Shown piece after piece: positions 1 through 10,153 of a stretch of DNA of 48,000 bases. A program made the translations under genes and the position numbers. The notes under the pieces were generated by a model. The model did not search any database. It saw only the letters and a list, made by a program, of their open reading frames with translations, and had not been told where the DNA came from. The stretch is from an uncultured Pelagibacteraceae bacterium (GTDB lineage Bacteria; Pseudomonadota; Alphaproteobacteria; Pelagibacterales; Pelagibacteraceae): NCBI GenBank assembly GCA_902573985.1, contig CACGLS010000002.1, forward strand, positions 1 to 48,000. Direction: 5' to 3'. Each line of letters opens with the position of its first letter. Positions within the stretch are counted from its first letter, which is position 1.

Positions 1-230
1 ATAAAGGAACATCAATTTTAGGAGATAAGCAATATGGGAAAAAAAATATTAAATTCAAAAAGATAAATAAATCTTTTTTGGAGATATTAAATAAAGTAAA
101 TGGCCAAGCATTACATGCTAAAACACTAGAGTTTAACCACCCTAGTAATAAAAAATGGGTTATATTTAAATCAAATTTACCCGAAGACTTTAAAAAAATG
201 TTAAGTTTTCTCAATAATCTCAATAGTTGA
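1..230 (+). CDS. rluD: RluD-family 23S rRNA pseudouridine synthase, C-terminal fragment
   Basis: This is the last 75 codons of a gene that begins before the window; the reading frame starts at base 3 and stops at TGA 228-230. The fragment shows the family's C-terminal signatures: ILGDKQYGKK, then NGQALHAKTLEFNHP, then a FKSNLPEDFKKML tail, matching the usual LLGDxxYG / RQALHAxxLxFxHP / PLPxD pattern. RluA/RluD-type enzymes isomerise uridines in 23S rRNA. The catalytic Asp region lies outside the window, so RluD cannot be separated from RluC/RluA with certainty. rpoH follows 32 bases downstream on the same strand. Confidence 0.85.
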   Translation, partial: KGTSILGDKQYGKKNIKFKKINKSFLEILNKVNGQALHAKTLEFNHPSNKKWVIFKSNLPEDFKKMLSFLNNLNS

Positions 231-262
231 AAATACAAAAATAATATATAAGTCTATCTATA

Positions 263-1159
263 ATGTACGAAAATAAAAAAATTACAAATTTGCCTGTTCC
301 TTCTGCTGAGGGAATATCTATATATCTTTCGCAAATTAAAAAATTTCCAATGCTTGATGCCGAGGAAGAATACATGCTCGCGAAAAATTGGAGAGAAAAT
401 GGTAATTTACAATCAGCTCATAAATTAGTTACTAGCCATTTAAGATTGGTGGCTAAAATCGCAATGGGATATCGCGGATATGGTCTTCCTGTAAACGAAT
501 TAATATCCGAAGGAAATATAGGGTTAATGCAAGCTGTAAAAAAGTTTGACCCTGATAAAGGTTTCAGACTAGCAACATATGCAATGTGGTGGATTAAAGC
601 AGCTATTCAAGAGTATGTGCTAAGATCTTGGAGCTTGGTAAAAATGGGCACAACTACAGCACAAAAAAAACTTTTCTTCAATTTAAAAAAAATAAAAAAT
701 CAGATAGCTCCAAATCAAGATGGCGATCTGAAAGAAGAGCAAGTGAAAGAAATTTCAAAAAGATTAGATGTAGATTCTAACGAAGTAGTAAATATGAATA
801 GGCGAATGATGGGGCAAGAAAAATCTCTTAATGACCCTATTAAAAACGGCGAAAAAGAAGAATGGCAAGACTGGTTGGTGGATGAAAGTTTAGATCAAGA
901 ATTAATTATTTCTCAAAAACAAGAATATGAAGATAAAAAAGAATTATTAAATAAAGCGATGGGAATTTTAAATGAAAGAGAGAAAGCAATAATTGTCGCC
1001 AGAAGGTTGTCTGAAAGTCCAGTTACTTTAGAGGATCTTAGTAAAAAATACAAAATCAGTAGAGAACGAATAAGGCAAATTGAGACAAAAGCTTTCGAAA
1101 AACTTCAAAAATCTATGATTAGTGCGGAAAATTCAAGAAACTTATTACCCGCAAATTAA
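263..1159 (+). CDS. rpoH: RNA polymerase sigma-32 (heat shock sigma factor)
   Basis: This is a sigma-70-family factor of 298 residues, close to the normal RpoH length. Visible parts are region 1.2/2.1 ([15 protein letters not shown]), region 2.2-2.4 ([16 protein letters not shown] then [20 protein letters not shown]), the RpoH-typical segment after region 2 ([14 protein letters not shown]) and region 4.2 with its helix-turn-helix ([16 protein letters not shown]). It directs RNA polymerase to heat-shock promoters such as that expected for ftsH, whose product normally degrades RpoH and is encoded nearby. No good Shine-Dalgarno precedes the ATG. The stop interleaves with that of the convergent purA. 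Confidence 0.95.
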   Translation: MYENKKITNLPVPSAEGISIYLSQIKKFPMLDAEEEYMLAKNWRENGNLQSAHKLVTSHLRLVAKIAMGYRGYGLPVNELISEGNIGLMQAVKKFDPDKGFRLATYAMWWIKAAIQEYVLRSWSLVKMGTTTAQKKLFFNLKKIKNQIAPNQDGDLKEEQVKEISKRLDVDSNEVVNMNRRMMGQEKSLNDPIKNGEKEEWQDWLVDESLDQELIISQKQEYEDKKELLNKAMGILNEREKAIIVARRLSESPVTLEDLSKKYKISRERIRQIETKAFEKLQKSMISAENSRNLLPAN

Positions 1160-2448
1160 ATTTTAAAAGGATCTTCAACTAAAATTGTATCCTCTCTTTC
1201 AGGGCTGGTAGAAATACTTGAAATTTTAGCTCCGATGAAATCTTCAAGAGCAAATATATATTTTTTTGCATTTTCCGGTAGGTCTTTCATGTTTCTAATT
1301 CCTTGTGTTTTAGATCTCCAGCCTTCAAAAGTTTTATAGATCGGTTTTATATTGAATTGATCTTCTGTGGCTGCAGGAAAGTGATCAATTTTTTTTCCAT
1401 TAAGATTATATCCTACACAAACTTTTATTTCATTTAATTCATCTAGAACGTCAAGTTTTGTCAAAGCAATTCCATTAATTCCGGAAATCTTTATAGTTTG
1501 ACGAACTAATACTCCATCAAACCAACCGCATCTTCTTTTTCTTGCAGTTACTGTTCCAAATTCCTTTCCTCTTTTACCAAGCGTTTCTCCAATCTTATTT
1601 TTGAGCTCTGTTGGAAAAGGGCCGCTTCCAACACGAGTTGTATACGCTTTTGTGATTCCCAAAACATAACCTATTTTATCGGTACCACAACCTGAACCTG
1701 TAGCCGCCATAGCAGGAACGGTGTTAGATGATGTTACATAGGGATATGTTCCGTGATCAACATCTAAAAGTATACCTTGCGCTCCTTCAAACAAAATTTT
1801 TTTTCTATTATTGTTAAATTCGTCCAATTTTAACCAGACAGGTTTTGCAAATTTTAAAATTTTAGGTGCAATTTTTAGTAAATTTTTTTTTAAAACGTTT
1901 TTTTTAAAGGCTGTTTTTTTTAAGCCTTTTCTAATTGCATTGTGATGCATCAAAACATTTTCTAGTCTTTTATCAAGATTAGTCTCTGATCTTAAATCCA
2001 TAACTCTAATTGATCTCCTGCCAACTTTATCTTCGTAACAAGGTCCTATCCCTCTTCTTGTCGTGCCAATTTTTGCATTGCCAGCTGCATCTTCTCGTAT
2101 TTCATCCATTTCTTGGTGAAAAGGAAGGATTAGTGATGCCGACTCTGAAATCATAAAATTTTTCGTAGTAACATCTATACCTAATTTTTTTATTTCATCA
2201 ATTTCATTTAAAAGTGCCCATGGATCAATGACTACACCATTTCCCAAAATAGAAATTTTTCCATTTCTCACTATTCCAGATGGCAATAATCTTAATTTGA
2301 AAATTTTTTTATTTACTACTAAAGTGTGCCCAGCATTATGACCTCCTTGAAAGCGAACAACAACATCGGCTTGGCTTGAAAGCCAATCGACTATTTTGCC
2401 CTTTCCTTCGTCACCCCACTGAGAGCCTACTACAATTACATTTTTCAT
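1156..2448 (-). CDS. purA: adenylosuccinate synthetase
   Basis: PurA joins IMP and aspartate with GTP to give adenylosuccinate, the first committed step to AMP. The 430-residue product has the full family length. The N-terminal P-loop [10 protein letters not shown] lies at about residues 9-18, followed by GGHNAGHT, the IMP-binding segment [14 protein letters not shown], and the late [14 protein letters not shown] with the IMP-loop arginines. It is the last gene of the block folP-glmM-thiD-purA. Its ATG shares one base with the thiD stop (TAATG), so the two are probably translationally coupled. It converges on rpoH with interleaved stop codons. Confidence 0.97.
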   Translation of the reverse strand: MKNVIVVGSQWGDEGKGKIVDWLSSQADVVVRFQGGHNAGHTLVVNKKIFKLRLLPSGIVRNGKISILGNGVVIDPWALLNEIDEIKKLGIDVTTKNFMISESASLILPFHQEMDEIREDAAGNAKIGTTRRGIGPCYEDKVGRRSIRVMDLRSETNLDKRLENVLMHHNAIRKGLKKTAFKKNVLKKNLLKIAPKILKFAKPVWLKLDEFNNNRKKILFEGAQGILLDVDHGTYPYVTSSNTVPAMAATGSGCGTDKIGYVLGITKAYTTRVGSGPFPTELKNKIGETLGKRGKEFGTVTARKRRCGWFDGVLVRQTIKISGINGIALTKLDVLDELNEIKVCVGYNLNGKKIDHFPAATEDQFNIKPIYKTFEGWRSKTQGIRNMKDLPENAKKYIFALEDFIGAKISSISTSPEREDTILVEDPFKI

Positions 2449-3260
2449 TATTTAAAATTTTTATAAATCTTGAAAGAATTTAAATGATTTATTGGACCAT
2501 GTCCTTTCCCATAATTAAGATTTGATTTTATAGCTTCGTTTACATATTTAATACCTAATTCACAAGATTTCTTTATAGGTTTTCCACATGATAAAAATGT
2601 GGTGATTGCGCTTGACAATGTACAACCTGTTCCATGAGTATTTTTAGTTTTAATTTTTAAGTTTTTGAAAATCTTAATTTCTTTTTTACTTAGAAAAATA
2701 TCTTGTATGTAATACGATTTTTTATGTCCACCCTTGATTAAAACATTTTTTGTTCCTAATTTTAGAAGATTTTTTCCAGCATTGATCATATCATTTTCAT
2801 CTTTGATTTTTTTTCCAGTCAAAATTTCGGCTTCGGGTATATTTGGAGTTATCAATAAAGCCTCTTTTATTAAATTATTTTTTAAATATTTTATAGCAGT
2901 ATTATTAATTAGTTTAGTTCCACTTTTAGAGATCATAACTGGATCAAGTACTATATTTTTATTTTTTATTGTTTTTAATGACTTTATAATAGATAAAATA
3001 CTCTTTGACGTATTTAACATTCCAATTTTTACGGCATCAGGTTTTATATCTTTACAAGTATATAAAATTTGGTTTTCAATCTCTTTAGGCTTTATAGGTA
3101 TTACACTTTTAACACCAGTAGTATTTTGAGCAGTTAAAGCTGTAATTGCGGTCATTGCATATCCACCTAAAGCAGTGACTGTTTTAATGTCTGCTTGAAT
3201 GCCTGCTCCTCCAGAAGAGTCTGAACCTGCGATTATTAAAATTTTTGATTTTGGTTTCAA
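2448..3260 (-). CDS. thiD: hydroxymethylpyrimidine / phosphomethylpyrimidine kinase
   Basis: ThiD phosphorylates HMP and HMP-P to HMP-PP, the pyrimidine half of thiamine. The 270-residue ribokinase-fold protein shows the N-terminal substrate loop [16 protein letters not shown] (about residues 12-27), [11 protein letters not shown], the DPVMISKSG motif, and the catalytic anion-hole motif [11 protein letters not shown] near residue 208. No thiC (de novo HMP synthesis) lies nearby. Salvage of imported pyrimidine would fit what is known of SAR11 thiamine physiology, but the genome beyond this window is not visible. A thiE-like gene lies at 21146. The gene sits one base from glmM and overlaps purA. 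Confidence 0.93.
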   Translation of the reverse strand: MKPKSKILIIAGSDSSGGAGIQADIKTVTALGGYAMTAITALTAQNTTGVKSVIPIKPKEIENQILYTCKDIKPDAVKIGMLNTSKSILSIIKSLKTIKNKNIVLDPVMISKSGTKLINNTAIKYLKNNLIKEALLITPNIPEAEILTGKKIKDENDMINAGKNLLKLGTKNVLIKGGHKKSYYIQDIFLSKKEIKIFKNLKIKTKNTHGTGCTLSSAITTFLSCGKPIKKSCELGIKYVNEAIKSNLNYGKGHGPINHLNSFKIYKNFK

Positions 3261-3261
3261 T

Positions 3262-4593
3262 TTATTTTATCGACGCTTTAATTAATTTTAAACATCTATT
3301 CATTAAAACTTTATCATTAGACTCTACCATAATACGAATTATTGGTTCAGTACCTGACTTTCTTACAAGGACACGTCCTTTGGATCCCATTATCTCTTTA
3401 GACTTCTTAATAGCATTTTTACATATTGATGTGTTGATAATATCTTTATTATTCACTTTTATGTTATTTAAGATTTGAGGAAGTGGTTTGAAAACATTTA
3501 GTAAAGTACTAGCTTTTTTTTCCTTCCTCAGTGAGAAAAGAACCTCTAATGCAACTAAGAGCCCATCTCCTGTGGTAGCGAACTTTCCCAAAATAATATG
3601 TCCAGATTGTTCTCCTCCTAGGTTAAAGTTAAATTTTTTCATTTTTTCTTTCACATATCTATCTCCAACTTTAGATCTTAAAAATTTAATTTTTTCTTTT
3701 TTTAAAAAATTTTCTAAACCGTAATTAGACATTAAAGTACCGACCACACCACCTTTTAATATTTTTTTATTTTTCCATCTTTTTGCAAGCATCCCAATTA
3801 TTTGATCACCATCAATTATTTTACCCCTTTCATCACACATTATTATTCTATCAGCATCACCATCAAATGCGATCCCTAAATGAGCTTTTATTTTTTTTAC
3901 TTTAAATTTGATCTTTGAGGGATATGTGGATCCGCACTTATAATTTATATTTAACCCATCTGGTTTATCTCCAATTGAAAAAACTTTAGCACCTAATTCT
4001 CTCAATAATTTCGGAGCTGCTTTATAGCCTGCACCATTCGCACAATCTAGAACAATTTTTAAACCTTTCAAATTAAAATTTTTTGGAAAATTTTTTCTTA
4101 AAATTTTTATATATTTATCATTACCATCTTCTAATCTTTTTACCCTGCCCAAAAATCTTGGATTTGAAAGTTGTTGAGTGTTTTTGGCATCTATGAGTTT
4201 TTCAATTTTTTTTTCAATTTTGTCAGACAATTTCATTCCATCAGGTCCAAATAGTTTTAAACCATTATCGTTATGCGGATTATGAGATGCTGTTATCATG
4301 ATTCCCATATTTGCTTTCATTGATTTAGTTAACATAGCAAGCCCATTAGTCGGAAGTGGGCCTAAAGTAAAAACATTCATACCGCCAGAAACTAGTCCGG
4401 AAACAAGAGCAGGTTCCAAAGTATAACCAGATAATCTTGTATCTTTAGCAATAATTGCTACTTGTTTTGTTTTTTTTTGGTTTTTAAAGTATGTGCCTGA
4501 AGCAAGTCCAAATTTAAAAAACTTTTCTCCTGTAATGTTGCCCTGATTGACTGTACCCCTTATGCCATCTGTTCCAAAATACTTATTGATCAT
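3262..4593 (-). CDS. glmM: phosphoglucosamine mutase
   Basis: GlmM interconverts glucosamine-6-phosphate and glucosamine-1-phosphate on the way to UDP-GlcNAc for peptidoglycan and LPS. The 443-residue length is normal. The start KYFGTDGIRG, the phosphoserine loop TASHNPHNDNG (Ser103), the metal loop DGDADR (residues 244-249), GGEQSGH (sugar binding) and the C-terminal phosphate loop VRKSGTEPIIRIM are all present. The ATG overlaps the folP stop by 4 bases (ATGA). The ftsH-folP-glmM order is a widespread proteobacterial arrangement. Confidence 0.96.
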   Translation of the reverse strand: MINKYFGTDGIRGTVNQGNITGEKFFKFGLASGTYFKNQKKTKQVAIIAKDTRLSGYTLEPALVSGLVSGGMNVFTLGPLPTNGLAMLTKSMKANMGIMITASHNPHNDNGLKLFGPDGMKLSDKIEKKIEKLIDAKNTQQLSNPRFLGRVKRLEDGNDKYIKILRKNFPKNFNLKGLKIVLDCANGAGYKAAPKLLRELGAKVFSIGDKPDGLNINYKCGSTYPSKIKFKVKKIKAHLGIAFDGDADRIIMCDERGKIIDGDQIIGMLAKRWKNKKILKGGVVGTLMSNYGLENFLKKEKIKFLRSKVGDRYVKEKMKKFNFNLGGEQSGHIILGKFATTGDGLLVALEVLFSLRKEKKASTLLNVFKPLPQILNNIKVNNKDIINTSICKNAIKKSKEIMGSKGRVLVRKSGTEPIIRIMVESNDKVLMNRCLKLIKASIK

Positions 4594-5651
4594 TGTTTTA
4601 ATATCTCTTTAAAAATTAGGATGCCTTGTTTTACTTCATTTACATTATGAACTCTAAAAATTTGAACACCTTGCATTAATAAAAACAAAATTGAAGCCAA
4701 AGTTCCCCCTATTCTTTCTTTGCTATCATAAGTTTTTGAAATCTGATTTATAAATCTTTTTCGTGAGGTGCCAACTAAAATAGGAAGCCCCAAGCTATGA
4801 AACAAAGATATCTTAGAAATTAAAGTCAAATTATGTTTCAAAGTTTTACCAAAACCAATACCAGGATCTAATATAATTTTTCTATCTTTGATAATTCCAT
4901 CAATTTTGTTTTCAAAAAAATCATATATATCAAGTAAAACATTTTTATATTTTGGATTATTTTGCATTGTATTAGGTGTTCCTTGCATATGATGTAGAAC
5001 TTTTGGAATTTTAAATCTTTTTAATTGTATTAAGGATTTTTTGTCGTATTCAAATCCAGATACATCATTGATTAAATCAACTCCGAAATTAATACCCTTG
5101 ACCATTAAATCAGATTTTCTAGTATCTAAAGATAAGCATATATTTTTATAATTTTTTTTAAAACCTTTTATAATATTTTTAATTCTCGCCCACTCTTTTT
5201 TTGAGCTTATAGTCCTCGAGCCAGGTCTTGTTGACTCTCCTCCAACATCAATAATTTTTGCACCAGTTTTGATTAATTTAAATACGTGATCGAATGATTT
5301 TCTTTTTGTATTAAATTTTCCCCCATCAGAAAAGCTGTCTGGTGTTAAATTCAATATACCCATAATTATAGGTTTTGAAAAATTTATATTTTTTATAAAG
5401 TTTTTTCTTTTTGAGGTTATTTTTTTAAGATCTTGTAATACCTTTTTTTTTTCGTTTTTTTTCAACCTTTTTATATCTTTTAAGGACACAAGTTTGCTTT
5501 TTACTTTATTGTTATTTCTTTTAAAAATTTCAATTTTATCAAATACTATTTGATTGCTTCCGCATAAAGGTCTTGCAAGTTTTTTCTTAAGCAGAAATTT
5601 AGCTTGTTCACCATGATAAAAATTACACGCTCTAGTGTAATATTTAACCAT
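4590..5651 (-). CDS. folP: dihydropteroate synthase
   Basis: FolP condenses p-aminobenzoate with hydroxymethyl-dihydropterin diphosphate to make dihydropteroate. The TIM-barrel core starts at about residue 92 with IMGILNLTPDSFSDGGK, followed by IDVGGESTRPGS, LSLDTRK, NDVSGFEYD and DPGIGFGKTLKHN, all classical family motifs. The 353-residue chain is about 80 residues longer than typical enzymes because of a basic N-terminal extension. Comparable extensions occur in other alphaproteobacteria, and this one contains a GSNQIVFDKIEIFKR segment that looks structured. It starts 5 bases after the ftsH stop and overlaps glmM by 4 bases. Confidence 0.93.
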   Translation of the reverse strand: MVKYYTRACNFYHGEQAKFLLKKKLARPLCGSNQIVFDKIEIFKRNNNKVKSKLVSLKDIKRLKKNEKKKVLQDLKKITSKRKNFIKNINFSKPIIMGILNLTPDSFSDGGKFNTKRKSFDHVFKLIKTGAKIIDVGGESTRPGSRTISSKKEWARIKNIIKGFKKNYKNICLSLDTRKSDLMVKGINFGVDLINDVSGFEYDKKSLIQLKRFKIPKVLHHMQGTPNTMQNNPKYKNVLLDIYDFFENKIDGIIKDRKIILDPGIGFGKTLKHNLTLISKISLFHSLGLPILVGTSRKRFINQISKTYDSKERIGGTLASILFLLMQGVQIFRVHNVNEVKQGILIFKEILKQ

Positions 5652-5656
5652 TTGTA

Positions 5657-7552
5657 TTAGATAGCGGGTTTCGGTTTCAACCCCAATGATCCTAGTGCTG
5701 ATGATGATTTGCCATCATCGTTTTCTTCCTCTTTAAATGATCTAGTTGGTTTGATGTCTTTTAAAATTAAATCCCTAATCTCATCTCCAGATAAAGTTTC
5801 ATAAATTAAAAGCGCCTTAGCAATTTTATGAAGATCATCTATTTTTTCTGTTAATACTTTTTTTGCTTTTTCATAACCTTTATCAACAATTTTTTTTACC
5901 TCAGCATCTATTTTTTTTGCTGTTTCCTCAGACATATTTTGCTGTTTTGTTACTGATCTACCTAAAAATACTTCTTCCTCGTTCTCGCCATAAGCGATTG
6001 TACCCAATTCTGTTGTCATACCGTATTTTGTTACCATATTTTTTGCCATTTTAGTAACCATCTCGATATCTGAAGAAGCACCAGATGTAACTTTGTCGTG
6101 ACCAAAAATTATTTCTTCAGCAATTCTTCCTCCCATTGCTACTGCGATATCAGCATGCATTTTTTCTCTTGTTACAGAAAGCTGGTCTCTTTCAGGCAGT
6201 CTCATTACCATTCCTAAAGCTCTTCCCCTTGGAATAATTGTAGCTTTATGTATAGGGTCTGACGCCTTTTCATTCAAAGCAACAATAGCATGTCCGCCTT
6301 CATGATATGCAGTAAGTTTTTTCTCATCCTCTGACATAACCAAAGATCTTCTTTCTGCGCCCATCATTACTTTATCTTTAGCCTCTTCTATGTCAGACAT
6401 TGTTACAACTCTTTTATTTTTTCTTGCGGCTAGCAATGCTGACTCGTTTATTAAGTTAGCTAAATCAGCGCCTGAAAAACCTGGAGTTCCTCTTGCAATA
6501 GTTCTAAGTTTTACATCAGGACCAGTATTTATTTTTTTTACATGAACTTTTAATATAGCTTCTCTCCCAATAATATCAGGGTTTCCTACAACAACTTGTC
6601 TATCAAATCTTCCTGGTCTTAATAAGGCTGGGTCGAGCACATCGGGTCTATTAGTAGCTGCGATTAAAATAATTCCTTCGTTTGTATCAAAACCATCCAT
6701 TTCAACGAGAAGTTGGTTAAGTGTTTGCTCTCTTTCATCGTTACCGCCACCAAGCCCTGCTCCTCTGCTTCTTCCTACAGCATCAATCTCATCTATAAAT
6801 ATTATACAAGGAGAATGTTTTTTACCTTGCTCAAACATGTCTCTAACTCTTGATGCTCCAACTCCAACAAACATTTCTACGAAGTCTGACCCTGAAATTG
6901 AAAAAAATGGAACATTAGCTTCTCCAGCTATAGCTTTAGCTAAAAGAGTTTTTCCTGTACCGGGTGGTCCTATAAGTAATGCGCCTTTAGGTATTTTTCC
7001 GCCTAAACGACTAAACTTTTTTGGATCTTTTAAAAATTCAACAATTTCTTCGACTTCTTCCTTTGCTTCCTCAACTCCAGCTACATCGTTAAAAGTTACT
7101 TTTCCTTGAGCCTCATTTAATAATTTTGCTTTAGACCTTCCAAACCCCATGGCCCCACCTTTTCCTCCTTGCATCTGTCTCATAAAAAATATCCATACAC
7201 CAATTAATAGGAGCATAGGAAACCAAGAAAGTAAAATTCCTAAAAGTGATGGCATCTTATCCTCTTGCGGAGTTGCTACAATACTTACTCCTTTTTCTGA
7301 AAGTTTATCAATTAAGTCTGGGTAGTTAGGTGAATAAGTTGAAAATGATTCTCCATTGGCAAAGACACCTGAAATATTGTTACCTTGTATTTTTACCTCA
7401 ACAACTCTACCATTATTCACCTCATTTAAAAAGTTAGAGAAAGGTAATAAACTTCTTTCTGAGTTGATTTTGTTTGGATCTTGAAACATATTAAACAGCC
7501 CTACTGACAAAAGGACTATAATGATCCACATTATTAAATTTTTTAAATTCAT
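5657..7552 (-). CDS. ftsH: ATP-dependent zinc metalloprotease FtsH
   Basis: FtsH is a membrane-anchored AAA+ protease that degrades misassembled membrane proteins and regulators such as sigma-32. The 631-residue protein has an N-terminal membrane segment (about 5-22), a small periplasmic domain, and a second membrane segment (about 105-124). The AAA module has Walker A GPPGTGKT (195-202), Walker B IIFIDEID and the second region of homology [21 protein letters not shown]. The zinc protease motif HEGGH lies near residue 417. The C-terminal tail is hydrophilic. A good vegetative promoter lies upstream (7586-7615). Confidence 0.97.
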   Translation of the reverse strand: MNLKNLIMWIIIVLLSVGLFNMFQDPNKINSERSLLPFSNFLNEVNNGRVVEVKIQGNNISGVFANGESFSTYSPNYPDLIDKLSEKGVSIVATPQEDKMPSLLGILLSWFPMLLLIGVWIFFMRQMQGGKGGAMGFGRSKAKLLNEAQGKVTFNDVAGVEEAKEEVEEIVEFLKDPKKFSRLGGKIPKGALLIGPPGTGKTLLAKAIAGEANVPFFSISGSDFVEMFVGVGASRVRDMFEQGKKHSPCIIFIDEIDAVGRSRGAGLGGGNDEREQTLNQLLVEMDGFDTNEGIILIAATNRPDVLDPALLRPGRFDRQVVVGNPDIIGREAILKVHVKKINTGPDVKLRTIARGTPGFSGADLANLINESALLAARKNKRVVTMSDIEEAKDKVMMGAERRSLVMSEDEKKLTAYHEGGHAIVALNEKASDPIHKATIIPRGRALGMVMRLPERDQLSVTREKMHADIAVAMGGRIAEEIIFGHDKVTSGASSDIEMVTKMAKNMVTKYGMTTELGTIAYGENEEEVFLGRSVTKQQNMSEETAKKIDAEVKKIVDKGYEKAKKVLTEKIDDLHKIAKALLIYETLSGDEIRDLILKDIKPTRSFKEEENDDGKSSSALGSLGLKPKPAI

Positions 7553-7585
7553 AGTATTTAAATAGTAATTAATACTTATTTAACA

Positions 7586-7615
7586 AGTATATTCTAATAA
7601 AAATTTGGTTGTAAA
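7586..7615 (-). promoter_or_regulatory. putative sigma-70 promoter of ftsH-folP-glmM-thiD-purA
   Basis: Read on the minus strand, TTTACA (7610-7615) is followed by an 18-base spacer and TATACT (7586-7591), predicting a start near 7579, about 27 bases before the ftsH ATG. It lies in the 96-base gap between tilS and ftsH. Five of six bases match the consensus at each hexamer, but AT-rich DNA makes chance matches common. Confidence 0.5.
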
Positions 7616-7648
7616 TAAGACAAAATATAGCGAATTATTATCAATTTA

Positions 7649-8665
7649 TTACTTTTTTTCTAATTTTAAGCTCAAATATTGTTTTTTCCTTATAAAAATA
7701 CAACCTGCTAATGTCAATTTACTAAAATTTTTACTTTCTACTTTTTTTATAAGATTAACTACTTTTTTTGATCTTGGATTGTAATAATTATTTTTTACTA
7801 ATTTAATAGAGTCATTAATAATTCTTAACTTAATTTCATTACTTAAATTTTTAAATTTTTTTAGATTTATAAAAATATCTACGTTTTTTTTCTTGATAAC
7901 TTTCTTAGAGATTTCTGAATAGTAATCATCTAAAATTTTTTTACTAGATGCTAAATTATTAATTGATCTAATAATTTGATAATATTCAATACCGCTTTCT
8001 TTTAAAGGTTTTTGGAGACTTCTAATTTTAGTTCTTAAATATTTTCTATCAATATTTGATGGATCCTTAAAATATTTTCCAAATTTTTTCTTAGAAATTT
8101 TAATTAATTCTTTTTTATTTATAGCAAGCAATGGTCTGCATATCTTAAGATTTTTATCTAAATTGCTTAAAGTTTTCATAGCTGAAAGCCCGGTAAGACC
8201 ACTTCCTCTTGAAAGCCTTATAAAAAAAGTTTCTACCTGATCTTCGAGATTATGAGCAGTGAGAATTATTTTAATATTTTTTTTATAACAAAATTTACTG
8301 AGTAATTTATATCTAATATTTCTTGCTAAACCTTGAATATTTTTTTTAATTTTTAATTTATTTGTTAAAATATTTAAGAAAATATTATGTTTTTTCAGCA
8401 AAAGTTTTACTTTTAAAGACTCTTTCGTAGAACTTTTTCTTATGTTGTGATTGACTAAAACATAATAAAATTTAATCTTTTTTTTTAGACCATATGCTTG
8501 GCAAAGGGATGTCAATGCTAAGCTATCTGGGCCTCCTGAAACAGCTACCGCGTAAGATTTATTTTTCAGGTTATCAAGCTTACTTTCAAAAGTATTGAAA
8601 ACGTGCGTGTCGTCTTGTGATCTTCGATTATTTCTAACTATTACACTTGAATTTTTTTTGCTCAT
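7649..8665 (-). CDS. tilS: tRNA(Ile)-lysidine synthase
   Basis: TilS converts C34 of the CAU anticodon of one tRNA-Ile to lysidine so that it reads AUA, a very common codon in a genome this AT-rich. The N-type ATP pyrophosphatase P-loop SGGPDS lies at residues 43-48. The later NHNIRKSSTKES, TAHNLEDQVETFFIRLSRGSG and RPLLAINKKEL motifs are diagnostic. At 338 residues it is shorter than the E. coli enzyme and appears to lack most of the C-terminal tRNA-binding region. The chosen ATG overlaps the end of cpoB by 32 bases; an internal start is possible but would come close to the P-loop. Confidence 0.9.
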   Translation of the reverse strand: MSKKNSSVIVRNNRRSQDDTHVFNTFESKLDNLKNKSYAVAVSGGPDSLALTSLCQAYGLKKKIKFYYVLVNHNIRKSSTKESLKVKLLLKKHNIFLNILTNKLKIKKNIQGLARNIRYKLLSKFCYKKNIKIILTAHNLEDQVETFFIRLSRGSGLTGLSAMKTLSNLDKNLKICRPLLAINKKELIKISKKKFGKYFKDPSNIDRKYLRTKIRSLQKPLKESGIEYYQIIRSINNLASSKKILDDYYSEISKKVIKKKNVDIFINLKKFKNLSNEIKLRIINDSIKLVKNNYYNPRSKKVVNLIKKVESKNFSKLTLAGCIFIRKKQYLSLKLEKK

Positions 8666-9593
8666 ATTGAGCTTTTTGTAACACAGACTTACTTGCTTTT
8701 GGATATTCTTTTTTTAAACCTACAATCATTTTACATCCTTGATCTTTCTCACCAAGCTGAACCATTGTAATACCTAGCTTCAAAAGATTATCTGCAGCTT
8801 TTTTACTTTTTGGATAATTTTGATAACCATCAAGATAAGCCGTTGCTGCGTCAGAATACAATTGTCTTATTCTAAAAGTTTCTCCATACCAATATTGAGC
8901 ACTTCCCGCTAAATCGTGATCTTTATTTTTATCTATAAATTCTTTTAAAGCAAATTCAGCTGTTTCATAATCACCTATTTTCATAAAACTCACTGCAAAT
9001 TCATATTGTTCTTTCGGAGACTTGTTTGGAAGCAAAGACTCTTGCTTTGTGGGCTGTTCTGTAATTACGGTTTTTGCACTTTCAACAGAGTTAATAGTTT
9101 GTTGCTTAGGCAAATTTGATGTTTGGTAGCTTTGGCCTGCGCCAAAATCTTGAGGTTTGCTTGTACCAGGTAAGTTCACTTGTTTATCAATTTTATTTGT
9201 TGTTCCTCCCTCTAAATCTGAAAATCTTAGCTGTGTATCTGATTGAATTTTAGTGACTCGAGTAGATAACTTATCTAATTTAAAATTTACTTCCTCAAAT
9301 TTGTTAGTCAATTCTCTAAACTGATCCTCGATTTCATTGAGTTTTAAAAGGTGTTTAGTTAAAATATCCTCGTTCAACCCATCGGATTTTATTAAACTTG
9401 AGTTAGTATTAATATTGATATCTGACTTTTGATAAACTGCTTTTTCTAAAGTTTTAAGGTCTTTTGTAATAACTTGTATTTGATCTGAAATTGATTTCAA
9501 ATATATCTCTTCCTCTTCTGAAAAGAGAGTAGTGAAAATTAGAAGCGGTGTTAATAAAAAAGATATTTTTAAAATTTTTTTTATTAGAAACAT
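8634..9593 (-). CDS. cpoB: Tol-Pal system protein CpoB/YbgF
   Basis: This is a periplasmic coordinator of outer-membrane constriction and peptidoglycan synthesis, encoded as usual directly after pal. The 319-residue chain has a signal peptide (residues 1 to about 25), a long heptad-rich stretch at about 35-115 (trimerising coiled coil), a Gln/Ser/Thr-rich linker, and C-terminal TPR repeats from about residue 190 (SPKEQYEFAVSFMKIGDYETA and SAQYWYGETFRIRQLYSDAA). A terminator between pal and this gene suggests lower expression than pal or a separate promoter. It overlaps tilS. Confidence 0.9.
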   Translation of the reverse strand: MFLIKKILKISFLLTPLLIFTTLFSEEEEIYLKSISDQIQVITKDLKTLEKAVYQKSDININTNSSLIKSDGLNEDILTKHLLKLNEIEDQFRELTNKFEEVNFKLDKLSTRVTKIQSDTQLRFSDLEGGTTNKIDKQVNLPGTSKPQDFGAGQSYQTSNLPKQQTINSVESAKTVITEQPTKQESLLPNKSPKEQYEFAVSFMKIGDYETAEFALKEFIDKNKDHDLAGSAQYWYGETFRIRQLYSDAATAYLDGYQNYPKSKKAADNLLKLGITMVQLGEKDQGCKMIVGLKKEYPKASKSVLQKAQYEQKKFKCNS

Positions 9594-9620
9594 GATACTT
9601 TTTAAATAGATAAAATGGCA

Positions 9621-9660
9621 AAAAAAAGACCCTCTAATATAAACTAAATATTAAAGGGTC
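9621..9660 (-). terminator. intrinsic terminator downstream of pal
   Basis: Read on the minus strand, GACCCTTTAATAT (9648-9660) pairs with ATATTAGAGGGTC (9628-9640) around a 7-base loop. One position in the stem is mispaired (T opposite G is a wobble in RNA). The stem is followed immediately by seven T residues (9621-9627). This is a textbook Rho-independent terminator, 17 bases after the pal stop. Confidence 0.88.
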
Positions 9661-9676
9661 TATTAGTGCTTATAAA

Positions 9677-10153
9677 TTAATTTACTTTTACAGTAACTGA
9701 TCTTCTATTTTGTGACCAAGATAAAGGTGACGATTTTGGATTAACAGGTTTTTCTTTACCATAACTGATAACTGAAATCCTTTTTCCTGAAATTCCATAA
9801 GTCATTAAATAATCTCTAGCTGCGTTAGCTCTTCTTTCTCCAAGTGCTAAGTTATATTCTCTTGTTCCTCTTTCATCTGCATGGCCCTCAATTGTTACAT
9901 TAAGATTTTTATTTTTTCTCAAAAAAGTAGCTTGCTTTCTGAGAGTAGCTCTTGATGCAGTTGTTAAAGAAGATTTATTTGTAGCAAAAAATACTCTATC
10001 AGGAACACCAGAAGCTAAATATTCTACTGTCTCTTTTCCTGTATAAACATCACCTTCAATATCAGCAGATTTTTTTGCCGTTGAACATGCGCTTAATACT
10101 AAAGTAGTAAAAATTACTAATAATACATTTTTTAAATTCTTATTTAATATCAT
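9677..10153 (-). CDS. pal: peptidoglycan-associated lipoprotein Pal
   Basis: Pal anchors the outer membrane to peptidoglycan and is the outer-membrane end of the Tol-Pal machine. The 158-residue product has a lipoprotein signal ending in a lipobox (LSAC, Cys23). Its OmpA-like domain carries the diaminopimelate-binding motif IEGHADERGTREYNLALGERRA (binding Asp and Arg present) and ends in QNRRSVTVKV. A strong Shine-Dalgarno (AGGGGA, 4 bases before ATG) precedes it. It is separated from tolB by 75 bases and followed by the terminator at 9621-9660. Confidence 0.96.
   Translation of the reverse strand: MILNKNLKNVLLVIFTTLVLSACSTAKKSADIEGDVYTGKETVEYLASGVPDRVFFATNKSSLTTASRATLRKQATFLRKNKNLNVTIEGHADERGTREYNLALGERRANAARDYLMTYGISGKRISVISYGKEKPVNPKSSPLSWSQNRRSVTVKVN

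Noticed and set aside
227-264. Promoter for rpoH (TTGAAA with several TATA-like hexamers)
   Set aside because: No hexamer lies at 16-18 bases from TTGAAA and the best TATAAT overlaps the start codon.
2734-3129. Plus-strand open frame opposite thiD, hydrophobic 131 residues
   Set aside because: It is the antisense of a well-supported thiD; hydrophobicity arises from complement of Lys/Asn-rich codons. Same reasoning applies to similar opposite-strand frames elsewhere.
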